Assembly (NCBI RefSeq): GCF_022370835.2
Contig: NZ_CP092365.1
Coordinates: forward strand, 62,001 to 126,000
DNA from: Mycolicibacillus parakoreensis
GTDB lineage: Bacteria; Actinomycetota; Actinomycetes; Mycobacteriales; Mycobacteriaceae
Length of the DNA: 64,000 nucleotides
Direction: 5' to 3'
Part shown: piece after piece, positions 16,834 to 25,101 of the stretch
Layout: each line of letters begins with the position of its first letter
Position numbering within the stretch: position 1 is the first letter of the stretch
The notes under the pieces: generated by a model
Told to the model about the DNA's origin: nothing
Databases searched by the model: none
Seen by the model: the letters and a program-made list of their open reading frames with translations, nothing else
Made by a program: the position numbers and the translations under genes

Positions 16834-18288
16834 ATGAACGTTTCATCGGGTGTGGATCGGGCCGACCGGGCGCCGGCGGGCGAGTCGCCGTGGGACTCCC
16901 AGCCGCACGAACACGACTACCGGGTGGGCGAGATCTCCGGGCGCATCCCCGACGGGCTGCGCGGGGTGCTCTACCGCATCGGTCCCGGCCGCCTCGACGT
17001 CGGCGGACACCCGCTGGGCCACATCTTCGACGGCGACGGCATGGTCTCCCGGTTCGCCATCGACGACGACGGGGTGCGTTTCCGCAACCGCTACGTGCGC
17101 ACCGCCGGCTACCGCCGTTCGAAGGACAAGCCGGTGCCGGGCCGGGGGTTCGGCACCCAGCGCCTCGGCGGACCGCTGGCCAACGCGCTGCGGTTCCCGG
17201 ACAACATGTCCAACACCAACGTGCTGATCCACCGTGGGGCCCTCTACACCCTGTGGGAGGGCGGCCCGCCGCACCGGCTGGATCTGACCACGCTGCACAC
17301 CGAGGGCCCGGATCGGTTCGGCGGCGCCCTCAAACGGCTGGGGGCGTTCTCGGCGCACCCCAAGCGCGATCCGCACACCGGTGAGGTGTTCAACTTCGGG
17401 TTGGACTTCTTCCCCCGCCCGATGATCCGCTGCTACCGGCTCACCCGCGGCGGCCGCGTCGACACCGTCGGCACCATCCCGATCCCCAAACTCGGCTTCG
17501 TCCACGACTTCGCGCTGACCGCAAAGCATCTGGTGTTCGTGCTCGGACCGCTGGTCGTGGCCAACCCGATCCCGGTGGCGCTGGGCCTGCGCCCGTTCGG
17601 CGAGGCGCTCTCCTACCGGCCGCAGCTGGGCACCACGATCGTGTTGCTGCCCCGCGACGGCGGCCCGGCGACCCGCCTGCAGACCGATCCGCTGTTCCAC
17701 TTCCACGTCACCAACGCCTACGAGGCGGACCGGACCGGCGAGACCGTCGTCGAACTCGTCGCCCACCAGCCCGACGGCGGCTGGCGCGGCTGGAACCGTC
17801 ACCTGCGCGACTACCGCGGGGACGCCGGGCCGGCCTTCGGCGGCACCCTGACCCGGCTGGTCATCGACCGGCGCAGCGATCGGGTCACCCACGACACCCT
17901 CGACGACGTCGGCTGCGAATTCCCGCAACTGGACCCGCGCCGCGCCACCGGCGCGCACCGATTCACCTACCTGGCGTCGGCTTCGGAGCCCGACGGCAAC
18001 CCGAACTCGATCACCACGATCGACCATCACACCGGGGCGGCCGACCGCTACGTCGCCGACGGCGACGCCACCGTCTGCGAGCCGCTGTTCGCCCCGGACC
18101 CCGACGCCGACGCCGAGGGCCGCGGATGGCTGCTCAGCGTGGAACACCAACCCGCACAGCGGCGCTCGCGTCTGATCGTGCTGGCCGCCGAACGCCCGGG
18201 TGCCGGACCGGTCGCCGCGGCGCACCTCGAGCACCACATCCCGATGACCTTCCACGGCGCCTACCTGCCCGCCGGAGCAACCCTCTAG
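16834..18288 (+). CDS. Carotenoid oxygenase family protein
   Basis: The product is 484 aa. It has the four iron-ligand His contexts of carotenoid cleavage dioxygenases: 'FSAHPKRDP', 'GFVHDFALT', 'LFHFHVTNAYE' and C-terminal 'MTFHGAYLP'. The N-terminus carries 'GRIPDGLRGVLYRIGPGRLDVGG' and 'HIFDGDGMVSRF'. These soluble Fe(II) enzymes cleave double bonds of carotenoids, apocarotenoids or stilbenes. The ATG at 16834 fits; an in-frame TTG at 16798 would overlap the divergent regulator's region. A DoxX gene follows from its own promoter. Confidence 0.93.
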   Translation: MNVSSGVDRADRAPAGESPWDSQPHEHDYRVGEISGRIPDGLRGVLYRIGPGRLDVGGHPLGHIFDGDGMVSRFAIDDDGVRFRNRYVRTAGYRRSKDKPVPGRGFGTQRLGGPLANALRFPDNMSNTNVLIHRGALYTLWEGGPPHRLDLTTLHTEGPDRFGGALKRLGAFSAHPKRDPHTGEVFNFGLDFFPRPMIRCYRLTRGGRVDTVGTIPIPKLGFVHDFALTAKHLVFVLGPLVVANPIPVALGLRPFGEALSYRPQLGTTIVLLPRDGGPATRLQTDPLFHFHVTNAYEADRTGETVVELVAHQPDGGWRGWNRHLRDYRGDAGPAFGGTLTRLVIDRRSDRVTHDTLDDVGCEFPQLDPRRATGAHRFTYLASASEPDGNPNSITTIDHHTGAADRYVADGDATVCEPLFAPDPDADAEGRGWLLSVEHQPAQRRSRLIVLAAERPGAGPVAAAHLEHHIPMTFHGAYLPAGATL

Positions 18289-18291
18289 TAG

Positions 18292-18319
18292 TTGACACCG
18301 AAACCATAACGGCTATTCT
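18292..18319 (+). promoter_or_regulatory. SigA-type promoter for the DoxX gene
   Basis: TTGACA (18292-18297) and TATTCT (18314-18319) are separated by 16 bp, a close match to the primary sigma consensus, 55 bp before the DoxX start and right after the carotenoid oxygenase stop. No ribosomal or regulatory motif was identified in the leader. Confidence 0.6.
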
Positions 18320-18373
18320 GAGACCAGCGTCATCGTCAACCGGCGACGGGCGGCGGCCGCGGGAGGAGCCCTC

Positions 18374-18787
18374 ATGGACATCGTGATCTTGATCGGACGG
18401 ATTCTGTTCGGCGCCATCTTCTTCGGGGGCGCGATCGGACACTTCACCCAGACCGCGTCGATGGCGCAGTACACCGAGAGCAAGGGCATCAAACCCGGCC
18501 GGCCGGCGGTGCTGCTCTCCGGCGCCTGGATGCTCATCGGCGCCGCGCTGGTGGTCGTCGGCGCGTGGGCCGACCTCGGGGCGCTGATGCTGGCCGTGTT
18601 CCTGCTGCCGACCGCGGTCATCATGCACGGGTTCTGGAAGGAGCAGGACCCGGAGGCCAAGACCGGCGAACAGCTGCACTTCAACAAGGATCTCTCGCTG
18701 GCGGGCGCGGCGCTCGCGCTGTTCGGGCTCTTTGCGACCTTCGGCGACCAGATCGGCCTGCAGCTCACCGGGCCGCTGTTCGGCTAA
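18374..18787 (+). CDS. DoxX family membrane protein
   Basis: The product is 137 aa with about four hydrophobic helices: 'IVILIGRILFGAIFFGGAIG', 'AVLLSGAWMLIGAALVVVGAWA', 'ALMLAVFLLPTAVIMHGFW' and 'LAGAALALFGLFATFG'. Conserved DoxX features include the GH pair in 'IGHF' and 'MHGFWKEQDPEAK'. It is predicted to be an inner-membrane quinone or redox-linked protein; in mycobacteria DoxX proteins are tied to oxidative stress. The ATG at 18374 follows 'gggagga'. Confidence 0.85.
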   Translation: MDIVILIGRILFGAIFFGGAIGHFTQTASMAQYTESKGIKPGRPAVLLSGAWMLIGAALVVVGAWADLGALMLAVFLLPTAVIMHGFWKEQDPEAKTGEQLHFNKDLSLAGAALALFGLFATFGDQIGLQLTGPLFG

Positions 18788-18829
18788 GGCGCTGCCCCGC
18801 GGGCCCGCGGGCCTCCAGCGCGACGGCGC

Positions 18830-19681
18830 CTACAGGAAGCCGCGCCCGGAGCGCAGCCGCCGGCGCATGTCCCACAGGTAATACGTCGACGGCAGCCGTC
18901 GGACCGGGCCGGGCAGCAGTCGGTAGATCGGCGGCACCGCGGTCATGAACAGATCGAAGGCGCGCTGGCGCGCCGGCCCCCACGACAAACCGAGTTCGCC
19001 GCGCAGCCGCTGCGGCAACAGCCCGGCGGTGAAGAAGCGGTTTGCCGGCATCGCGATCTTGATGAACCACGGGGCGTCCCCGCCGTGCATGAGCCCGTGG
19101 ACGAAGTCGCGGACCTGATCGTCGGCGGTGAGCGTGGCGATCTTGTCGTCCCAGTAGGCCTGGAACTGCGCGCGGGTCGCCGGCCACATCTCGGGGCTGA
19201 CCTGCAACGCGGTCCCGTACACCGCGGACTGGCGATAGATCCGGTCGGCGGTGGCCTCATCGACCGCCCCGTAGAACCGCTCGTAGAGGGTGAACCCGTT
19301 CATGTACAGCGTGGCCGCCACCCACAGCTGCAGCTCCGGGTCGAAGGCGTTGTAGGTCTGCGACCGCACCGGCACGTGGGCCTTGTTCACCATCCGCACG
19401 ATGGCGCGCCGCTCCTCGGGCGTGCCCATCGTGACCGCATAGACGTAGGCCATCGTGGTGCGCAACCGGTTGAGCGGGCGCCGCAGCGCGGTGCTGTGGT
19501 CGGCGACGCCGTGGCCGACCCCCGGCTCGGCCATCTGCAGCAGCACGGTGGCCCCGGCGCCGAGCAGCACGAAGAACTCCCCGACGAAATCGGCGAGCCC
19601 GAAGCCGTCCTCGGCCAGCGCGTCGAGTGCGGGGTCGACCGGCGCGGCGATCCCGGGCTTGTCCGACAGCTCTGCGGTCAT
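18830..19681 (-). CDS. Oxygenase MpaB family protein (DUF2236)
   Basis: The product is 283 aa. Typical elements are 'LLGAGATVLLQMAEPGVGHGVADHS', 'MGTPEERRAIVRMVNKAHVPV', and 'LWVAATLYMNGFTLYERFYG'. The His residues in 'GVGHGVADHS' and 'KAHVPV' fit heme or metal ligation in this latex-clearing-protein/MpaB-like group. The ATG at 19681 has 'gaggag' just upstream; the long open frame beyond is chance. It diverges from a TetR gene across about 100 bp with dyads, so local repression is likely. The substrate is unknown. Confidence 0.82.
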   Translation of the reverse strand: MTAELSDKPGIAAPVDPALDALAEDGFGLADFVGEFFVLLGAGATVLLQMAEPGVGHGVADHSTALRRPLNRLRTTMAYVYAVTMGTPEERRAIVRMVNKAHVPVRSQTYNAFDPELQLWVAATLYMNGFTLYERFYGAVDEATADRIYRQSAVYGTALQVSPEMWPATRAQFQAYWDDKIATLTADDQVRDFVHGLMHGGDAPWFIKIAMPANRFFTAGLLPQRLRGELGLSWGPARQRAFDLFMTAVPPIYRLLPGPVRRLPSTYYLWDMRRRLRSGRGFL

Positions 19682-19737
19682 CGGCCTCTCCTCACGTGTG
19701 CCCCACGGGCGATGCAACAAAACAACATTAATTATTG

Positions 19738-19745
19738 CAACGTTG
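19738..19745. promoter_or_regulatory. Candidate operator between MpaB-type and TetR genes
   Basis: CAACGTTG is a perfect palindrome, extended to TGCAACGTTGTA with one mismatch. Nearby are further ACAAC/GTTGT half sites (19722-19746) in an AT-rich stretch. It sits midway between the divergent starts. Confidence 0.4.
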
Positions 19746-19783
19746 TAGCCGGGTGGCAACACGGTGCCGTAAATTGACCACCG

Positions 19784-20413
19784 ATGGCGCCCACCAACCC
19801 GCTGCTGAGCCTGCTCGGCGACACCGCCCGCGACGAGGGGCCCATACTGGAGGCCGCCCTGGAACAGTTCGCGCTGACCGGCGTGCGGCGCACCAGCACC
19901 GACGACATCGCCCGGCGCGCCGGTGTCAACCGGGCCACCCTGTACCGGCGGCTGGGCACCAAAAACGCCATCGTCAACGCGGCGTTCCTCTACGAGGCGG
20001 GCCGGGTGCTGGCCGCGATCGACGCCGAGGTCGGCGACGTGGGCGCCGGCGCCGACGGGGCGCACGGCTACATCGAACGGTTCTTCGTGATCACGGTGAG
20101 CGCGCTGCGAAGCAACCGGTTGTTGCGCCAGTTGCTGGCGGTCGACCGGGAGGAGACCCTGCGCGGGCTCACCGTCGGCGCCGCCGACGTGCTGGAGGTG
20201 TCCTCGCAGTACCTGGCCGGCAAGATCCACCGGATCCGCGAGCACATCGGCGGGTCCACCGACGGCGCCGAGATCGCCGCGATCTCCGGCATGTTGGCGC
20301 GGTTGACCCAGTCGCTGCTGGTCACCCCCGACGGCCCGCCGCCGACCCGCACCGAGGCCGAGATGCGCCGGTTCGCCCGGGTGGTGCTGGTGCCGATGCT
20401 GCTCGGGCGCTGA
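19784..20413 (+). CDS. TetR/AcrR family transcriptional regulator
   Basis: The product is 209 aa. The HTH is 'ALTGVRRTSTDDIARRAGVNRATLYRRLGTKNAIVNAAFLYEAGRV', followed by a helical domain. It is divergent from the MpaB-type oxygenase and separated from it by a palindromic AT-rich region, so it probably controls that gene and itself. The ligand is unknown. Confidence 0.85.
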   Translation: MAPTNPLLSLLGDTARDEGPILEAALEQFALTGVRRTSTDDIARRAGVNRATLYRRLGTKNAIVNAAFLYEAGRVLAAIDAEVGDVGAGADGAHGYIERFFVITVSALRSNRLLRQLLAVDREETLRGLTVGAADVLEVSSQYLAGKIHRIREHIGGSTDGAEIAAISGMLARLTQSLLVTPDGPPPTRTEAEMRRFARVVLVPMLLGR

Positions 20414-20419
20414 GCCGCC

Positions 20420-20773
20420 TCAACGCGCCAGCGGACTGTAGAACACCAGACCGTTGCCCTGGTTGTCGTAGACCACCGCGCGGCGCTCGTGGGCGTCGTC
20501 GTACGGGCCGGTGACGATGCCCCCGCCGCCGGCCTCGACCGCCTTGGCCGCCGCATCCACGTCGGCGGTCTTGATCCCGACCACGACCTGGCCGTGGATC
20601 GGGTGGTCGACCGCGGTGGCCAGCGCCAGGGTCACCGCTCCCCCGTCGAGCGCGGCGAAGTGGGCGCCGTCGCGGAATTTCACCGCCATCCCCAGCGTCT
20701 CGCCGTAGAACCGGATCGACTCGTCGAGGTCGTCGGTGGACAACACGATCATCCGCACCTCGTGCTCGCTCAT
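20420..20773 (-). CDS. VOC family (glyoxalase/bleomycin-resistance fold) protein
   Basis: The product is 117 aa, one VOC domain of paired beta-alpha-beta modules: 'VRMIVLSTDDLDESIRFYGETLGMAVKFRDG' and 'VVVGIKTADVDAAAKAVEAGGGGIVTGP...VYDNQGNGLVFYSP'. Metal-ligand positions are only partly kept, so activity is uncertain. It converges with the TetR gene, with 6 bp between the stops, and is separated from the next regulator by about 125 bp. Confidence 0.82.
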   Translation of the reverse strand: MSEHEVRMIVLSTDDLDESIRFYGETLGMAVKFRDGAHFAALDGGAVTLALATAVDHPIHGQVVVGIKTADVDAAAKAVEAGGGGIVTGPYDDAHERRAVVYDNQGNGLVFYSPLAR

Positions 20774-20900
20774 GGCTGCCTCCTTCGGCCGGGGACCTCG
20801 ATGACGAGTCTAGGAGCGAGGGCGTCGCCGGCGGCGGGCGTTCGGCCGCGACGTTCACCTGCGACCGCGCAACGACACCCGGTGCGGCTAGCCTCGTGGT

Positions 20901-21482
20901 GTGGCGACGGTGGGGCGGTATGCCAAGGGTGAGGCCAAGCGGGCGCAGATCATGGCGGCCGCCCTGGAGGTCCTGGAACGCGACGGTGAGGCCGCGGCGT
21001 CGATGCGGGTGATCGCGAAGAAGGCCGGCATCAGCCTGGCGGGCCTGATGCACTATTTTCCCACCCGCGACGTCCTGCTCACCGAGCTGCAGCGCGACGG
21101 TGACGCGAAATTCGAAGAGTGGTACCGCAACACGCGTGTCGACGTCGACCCCGGTGAGGTCCTGGCGCAGGCGATGGCCGATAAGGCCGCCAAGCCGGGA
21201 TCGGGCACCGTCCACCTGTCGCTGGCCGCGGCCGCGGCGGTCGACCCGTCTCACCCCGCCGCCGAATACCTGCGGGAGCGCTACGAGCGGATGCGCGCGA
21301 TCATCGGCGGTGACGTGAGACGGCGGCAAAAGGCGGGCACCGTGCCGGCGCATGTCGACGCCGAGTTCGCCGCTGCCGCACTCATCTCGGCCGCCGACGG
21401 CATCCAGATCCAGTGGATGTCGGACCCGGCGGTCGACATGGGCGACCACGTGCGCAAGGTGTGGGCGAAGCTCCTTGCCTGA
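20901..21482 (+). CDS. TetR/AcrR family transcriptional regulator
   Basis: The product is 193 aa. The HTH is 'GEAAASMRVIAKKAGISLAGLMHYFPTRDVLLTEL', a TetR variant with 'LMHYFPTRD' in the recognition-helix region. The C-terminal domain ends 'DGIQIQWMSDPAVDMGDHVRKVW'. It starts with GTG. Directly after its stop lies a 9-bp inverted repeat in front of a GH1 glycosidase gene, so it probably represses that glycosidase, as sugar-linked regulators often do. Confidence 0.83.
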   Translation: MATVGRYAKGEAKRAQIMAAALEVLERDGEAAASMRVIAKKAGISLAGLMHYFPTRDVLLTELQRDGDAKFEEWYRNTRVDVDPGEVLAQAMADKAAKPGSGTVHLSLAAAAAVDPSHPAAEYLRERYERMRAIIGGDVRRRQKAGTVPAHVDAEFAAAALISAADGIQIQWMSDPAVDMGDHVRKVWAKLLA

Positions 21483-21507
21483 CAAAACCGTGCGGTGTAC
21501 GGTTTTG
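21483..21507. promoter_or_regulatory. Inverted repeat between TetR and GH1 genes
   Basis: CAAAACCGT-gcggtgt-ACGGTTTTG has perfect 9-bp arms and a 7-bp spacer, starting on the base after the TetR stop and ending 2 bp before the proposed GH1 start. It lacks a T-run after the stem, so an operator is more likely than a terminator. Confidence 0.55.
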
Positions 21508-21509
21508 GT

Positions 21510-22835
21510 GTGAACGCGAAATGGAACACCGCGGTGGTGGGGTCAGCGTCCTGGGACCGGGACTTCTACTGGGGCGCCGCCACGGCGGGTTACCAGGTGG
21601 AGGGGTCCGCGCCCGACAGCAATTGGCGCCGGTATGTCGACCGCACGGCCGGCAGGCCGGCGGAGCCGGGATCTGATCCACTGGGGGTCGGTCCGGTCGA
21701 GCCGTACCACCAGGCCGTCGACTTCCGGCACCGCTACCGCGACGACATCGCCAAGGCCCACCGGATGGGCCTCAACACGTTTCGGTTCAGCGTCGAATGG
21801 GCAAGGGTGATGCCCGAACCGGGACAGTGGGACGAGGCGGAGCTGGCCTACTACGACGACGTGGTCGCCGCGGTGCGCGAGCACGGTATGACCCCGATGA
21901 TCACGCTGATGCACTTCGTGTATCCGGGGTGGATCGTCGACCGGGGCGGGTTCATGAACAACGTGGAGGCGTTCGACGAGTTCGCCGCTGCGATCACCGA
22001 GCGCTACGCGGACCAGGGCGTGCTGTGGGTGAGCGTCAACGAGCCGTCGGTATTCGGCGCGACCGAGGTGCTGACCGGGGCCATCACCGCTGAGCAGTTC
22101 GGCACCTTCCTCGACCGGGTCGCCGACGCCCACCGGGCGGTGTACCGCGCCGCGCACGACGCCGACCCGAACGCCAAGGTCACCAGCAGCGAAGCCTACA
22201 TTCCACCGGAAGTGCTGGCGCAGTTCACCGACCGCGGCGTCGAGGGCATCGAGGGGTCGTTCTTCGACCGGGTCGAGGACAGCCTCGACTACGTCGGTTT
22301 CGACTACTACACCGGCACCGCCGAGGACAATCCCGCCTCGGAGCAGAGCATGGCGGCGCGGTGGGACATCAAACTGCAGCCCGAAGACATCTATTACGTG
22401 GCCCGCCACTACGCGCGGCGCTTTCCCGGCCTGCCGATCTACGTCGTGGAGAACGGCATGGTCACCGACAACGGTCGGCCCCGCTCCGACGGGGTGACCC
22501 GGTCGCAGTATCTCGAGGACACGGTGTTCTGGCTGCAGCGGGCCAAGGCCGACGGCATCCCGATCATCGGCTACAACTACTGGTCGCTGGTCGACAACTA
22601 CGAATGGGGAAGCTACCGAACGCGTTTCGGCCTGTACACGGTCGACGCGGCGGGCGACCCGGCGTTGGAGCGGGTGCCCACCGACGCGGTGGAGACCTAC
22701 ACCCGGATCATCGGTGACGGCGGCACCGTCCCGGGATACCGGCCGGTGATCCCCGCGGCGCAGTGCTCGACGACGGTCGGCGAGGACAGCTGCGCACCGC
22801 TGGACCCGAACGGCCCGCTGGCCGAACTGCGCTGA
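21510..22835 (+). CDS. Glycoside hydrolase family 1 (beta-glucosidase-like)
   Basis: The product is about 441 aa, typical of GH1. The acid/base motif is 'WVSVNEPSV' and the nucleophile motif 'IYVVENGMV'; substrate-site elements 'FYWGAATAGYQVEG', 'FRFSVEWARVMPE' and 'GYNYWSLVDNYEWG' are present. No signal peptide is seen, so it acts in the cytosol on imported or internal beta-glycosides. The frame opens at GTG 21495, but the inverted repeat would then be coding, so I prefer GTG 21510; no ribosome binding site is evident and the mRNA may be nearly leaderless. Confidence 0.9.
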   Translation: MNAKWNTAVVGSASWDRDFYWGAATAGYQVEGSAPDSNWRRYVDRTAGRPAEPGSDPLGVGPVEPYHQAVDFRHRYRDDIAKAHRMGLNTFRFSVEWARVMPEPGQWDEAELAYYDDVVAAVREHGMTPMITLMHFVYPGWIVDRGGFMNNVEAFDEFAAAITERYADQGVLWVSVNEPSVFGATEVLTGAITAEQFGTFLDRVADAHRAVYRAAHDADPNAKVTSSEAYIPPEVLAQFTDRGVEGIEGSFFDRVEDSLDYVGFDYYTGTAEDNPASEQSMAARWDIKLQPEDIYYVARHYARRFPGLPIYVVENGMVTDNGRPRSDGVTRSQYLEDTVFWLQRAKADGIPIIGYNYWSLVDNYEWGSYRTRFGLYTVDAAGDPALERVPTDAVETYTRIIGDGGTVPGYRPVIPAAQCSTTVGEDSCAPLDPNGPLAELR

Positions 22836-22854
22836 ATCGGCCGACCCGTGCGGC

Positions 22855-23301
22855 TCAGGCCGCCGACGGGGGGTCGCGGCCGGCGTCGGCCAGCGCGAAC
22901 ACCGCCGCCGGCCCGGCCGGGGTGTCGTGTTCGTGGTGGGCCAGAAGCGCCGCGTTGTCGGGCAGCTCGCGGGCGTTGATCTCGCCGGCGGCGATGCGGC
23001 CCAGCGTCTGGTGGGCGCGGGCGAGCTCGCCGCGTTTGCGGTACTGCCCGCCGGGTAGTTTGATCCCCGCCCACACCCCGTACTCCTCGCCCTGTTCGAC
23101 GGCGTAGCCGGCGCACCGGCGCTGCTGGTCGAGCGGGCAGCGGCGCAGACACACCAGCCGCGCCTGGGTCGCCGACCGGTCGTAGAGGCGGGCCTTGGCG
23201 GTGCCGTCGCTCTCGTCGTCGTCGGCGTAGCCGAACCACAGGTCGGGGTTGGCCGCACACGGGGTCGGCAACGGCGGCAACGGGGACGCGGGGTAGGTCA
23301 T
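22855..23301 (-). CDS. WhiB-like transcriptional regulator with atypical cysteine spacing
   Basis: The product is 148 aa. Four Cys (15, 51, 55, 63) and the turn 'GEEYGVWAGIKLPGG' identify a WhiB [4Fe-4S] protein. The usual C-x2-C-x5-C cluster motif is replaced by 'CLRRCPLDQQRRC', i.e. C-x3-C-x7-C. An Ala/Glu-rich tail follows the DNA-contacting basic part 'GQYRKRGELARAHQ'. The ATG at 23301 follows 'ggaggtgg'. It is divergent from an XRE regulator at the head of a secretion-like cluster and may sense redox state for it. Confidence 0.8.
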   Translation of the reverse strand: MTYPASPLPPLPTPCAANPDLWFGYADDDESDGTAKARLYDRSATQARLVCLRRCPLDQQRRCAGYAVEQGEEYGVWAGIKLPGGQYRKRGELARAHQTLGRIAAGEINARELPDNAALLAHHEHDTPAGPAAVFALADAGRDPPSAA

Positions 23302-23467
23302 GGCGCCACCTCCGGGGCGAGAGCCGGATCACCTCCGGCACCGAAAACGTAGATCAAAGCATATATACGTCCTCGCCGACCTGGCAAGTCAAAAGGTGAA
23401 GGAAACGAATATGCCCGACGGCGACGGTGGTGCTGTGTAGCATTCCGGCTGTGGGCGGAGAGCGGCG

Positions 23468-24238
23468 GTGACGCGCGCGTCGGCGGGCGCGGCGCTGCGG
23501 GCGCTGCGCGAATCGCGGGACTGGTCGCTGGCCGATCTCGCCGCCGCCAGCGGCGTGAGCGTCATGGGTCTGAGCTATCTGGAGCGCGGCGCCCGCAAAC
23601 CTCACAAGAGCACGATCCAGAAGGTGGAGAACGCGCTTGGCCTGCCTCCGGGCAGCTACGCCCAGCTCGTCGTCGCCGACGACCCGCAGGCCGAACTGGC
23701 CCGCCTGGTCGCCGCCGCCCCACCGGCTCTGCCGGCTTTCGCCGCGGCGGGAGCCGAGGTCGTCGTCGATCGCCATACCGGCGCCGAGGTGCTCGAAGGG
23801 TATGCGCAGGCCCAGATCGAGGCGCTCGATTCGGTGATCGCCCGGCTGCCGCCGACGACATCAGACGACTACGAGACGTATATTCGATCTGTGATCGCGC
23901 AGTGCGTGAAAGCGGAGCTGCTGGCCGCCGGTTCCTGGCGGGTGGCGGTCAACGCCGGCGCGGACCCGGCCGGCCCGCTGCTCGAGCATCTGCGGACCCT
24001 GGAACGGACCCGCGTCGCACTGCTCGCCCGGCTGCCCGCCAGCCTCGGCGCGCACTTCGACCGTGCCTGCGCGGCGGCGGCGCTGCCGGCCACGGTGATC
24101 GCCGTGCTGCTCGGGATCAGCACCGAGCAGCTCTGGGAGATCCGCTGCGGCGGCCCGATCCCGGCCGCGGCGGTGCCGCGGGTCGGGGCGTTCACCGCGG
24201 CGGTGCTCGGCGGCGGGGACCCCGATGCACGCCACTGA
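23468..24238 (+). CDS. XRE-type helix-turn-helix regulator
   Basis: The product is 256 aa. The N-terminal HTH is 'LRALRESRDWSLADLAAASGVSVMGLSYLERGARKPHKSTIQKVENALGLPPG'. A long Ala-rich helical region follows, of unknown fold. It starts with GTG at 23468 after 'ggagag'. The next gene (NlpC/P60) starts 14 bp before its stop, so the two are co-translated. Context suggests it controls the accessory secretion cluster downstream. Confidence 0.8.
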   Translation: MTRASAGAALRALRESRDWSLADLAAASGVSVMGLSYLERGARKPHKSTIQKVENALGLPPGSYAQLVVADDPQAELARLVAAAPPALPAFAAAGAEVVVDRHTGAEVLEGYAQAQIEALDSVIARLPPTTSDDYETYIRSVIAQCVKAELLAAGSWRVAVNAGADPAGPLLEHLRTLERTRVALLARLPASLGAHFDRACAAAALPATVIAVLLGISTEQLWEIRCGGPIPAAAVPRVGAFTAAVLGGGDPDARH

Positions 24239-25022
24239 GCTGCCGGTGCTGCGCGCCGCCCACGACCTGTTCGCCGGCGCAGCGCCGGTCGCGCCGACGC
24301 TGCTGGGCGGCGGGCCGCCGATGCCGCCGCCACCGCAGGGCGGCACCCCGGCGGCCTACCGGATGGCCGCCGACCGTGCCGGGCGGCAGTTGCGCGCCGC
24401 CCGCGGGATCGACGAGGCCGTGGCCGCGGTGGTGCGCCGGGCGCGCGCCGACCACGCCGCGGCGCGGGCGCGCACTGGCGCCGTCGTCGACGACGCGGTC
24501 GCCGATCCGGGTGTCGCCGAGGATAATCCGGTGGCCCAGCGGGAGGCGGTGCGCCGGCGCATCGCCCGCCTGCGCGCCCAGCGCCGCTACGTGCTGCGGG
24601 CACGACGGCGGGCCCGCCGGCACGCGGCGGCCCTGCGGCGGCTGGCCTACCGCGCCCGCCGGCGCCGCCGGGTGCGCGCACCGCGCAGCCGGGCCGCGGT
24701 GGCGGTGCGCGCCGCGCTGTCCCGGTTGGGCCGGCCGTATGTGTGGGGGGCGACCGGCCCGGACAGCTTCGACTGTTCGGGGCTGACCCAGTGGGCCTAC
24801 GGGCAGGCCGGGCTGCCACTGCACCGCACCACCTACCAGCAGCTGCACGACGGGGTGGCGGTGCCGCGGGCACAGGTGCGCCCCGGGGACCTGGTCTTCC
24901 CCCACCCGGGGCACGTGCAGCTGGCGATCGGGCACAACCGGGTCGTGGAGGCCGCCGAATCCGGTGTGCCGGTGCGCATCGCCCCGCTCGGCGCCGGGGC
25001 GCAGATCCGCCGCCCCGGTTAG
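24225..25022 (+). CDS. NlpC/P60 family peptidoglycan endopeptidase
   Basis: The product is 265 aa. The C-terminal NlpC/P60 domain has the catalytic Cys in 'DSFDCSGLTQWAYGQAG' and His in 'PGHVQLAIG', with 'LGRPYVWGATGP' before them. The N-terminal half is Ala/Arg-rich and highly basic, predicted helical. No classical signal peptide is visible, so export may use the type VII pathway suggested by its neighbours. The ATG overlaps the XRE gene. It would cut D-Glu/mDAP bonds of the cell wall and could make room for a secretion machine. Confidence 0.85.
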   Translation: MHATELPVLRAAHDLFAGAAPVAPTLLGGGPPMPPPPQGGTPAAYRMAADRAGRQLRAARGIDEAVAAVVRRARADHAAARARTGAVVDDAVADPGVAEDNPVAQREAVRRRIARLRAQRRYVLRARRRARRHAAALRRLAYRARRRRRVRAPRSRAAVAVRAALSRLGRPYVWGATGPDSFDCSGLTQWAYGQAGLPLHRTTYQQLHDGVAVPRAQVRPGDLVFPHPGHVQLAIGHNRVVEAAESGVPVRIAPLGAGAQIRRPG

Positions 25023-25101
25023 CGCGCACTGAATTGTCGCCCCGGCCGAGCGTGGGTACGGTCGGTCCATGACGGGGTCGGCACCGGCGTTGGCCTAGCA
25101 G

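Noticed and set aside
21483..21507. Rho-independent terminator for the TetR gene
   Set aside because: The stem has no following T-run and touches the next start; an operator explains it better.
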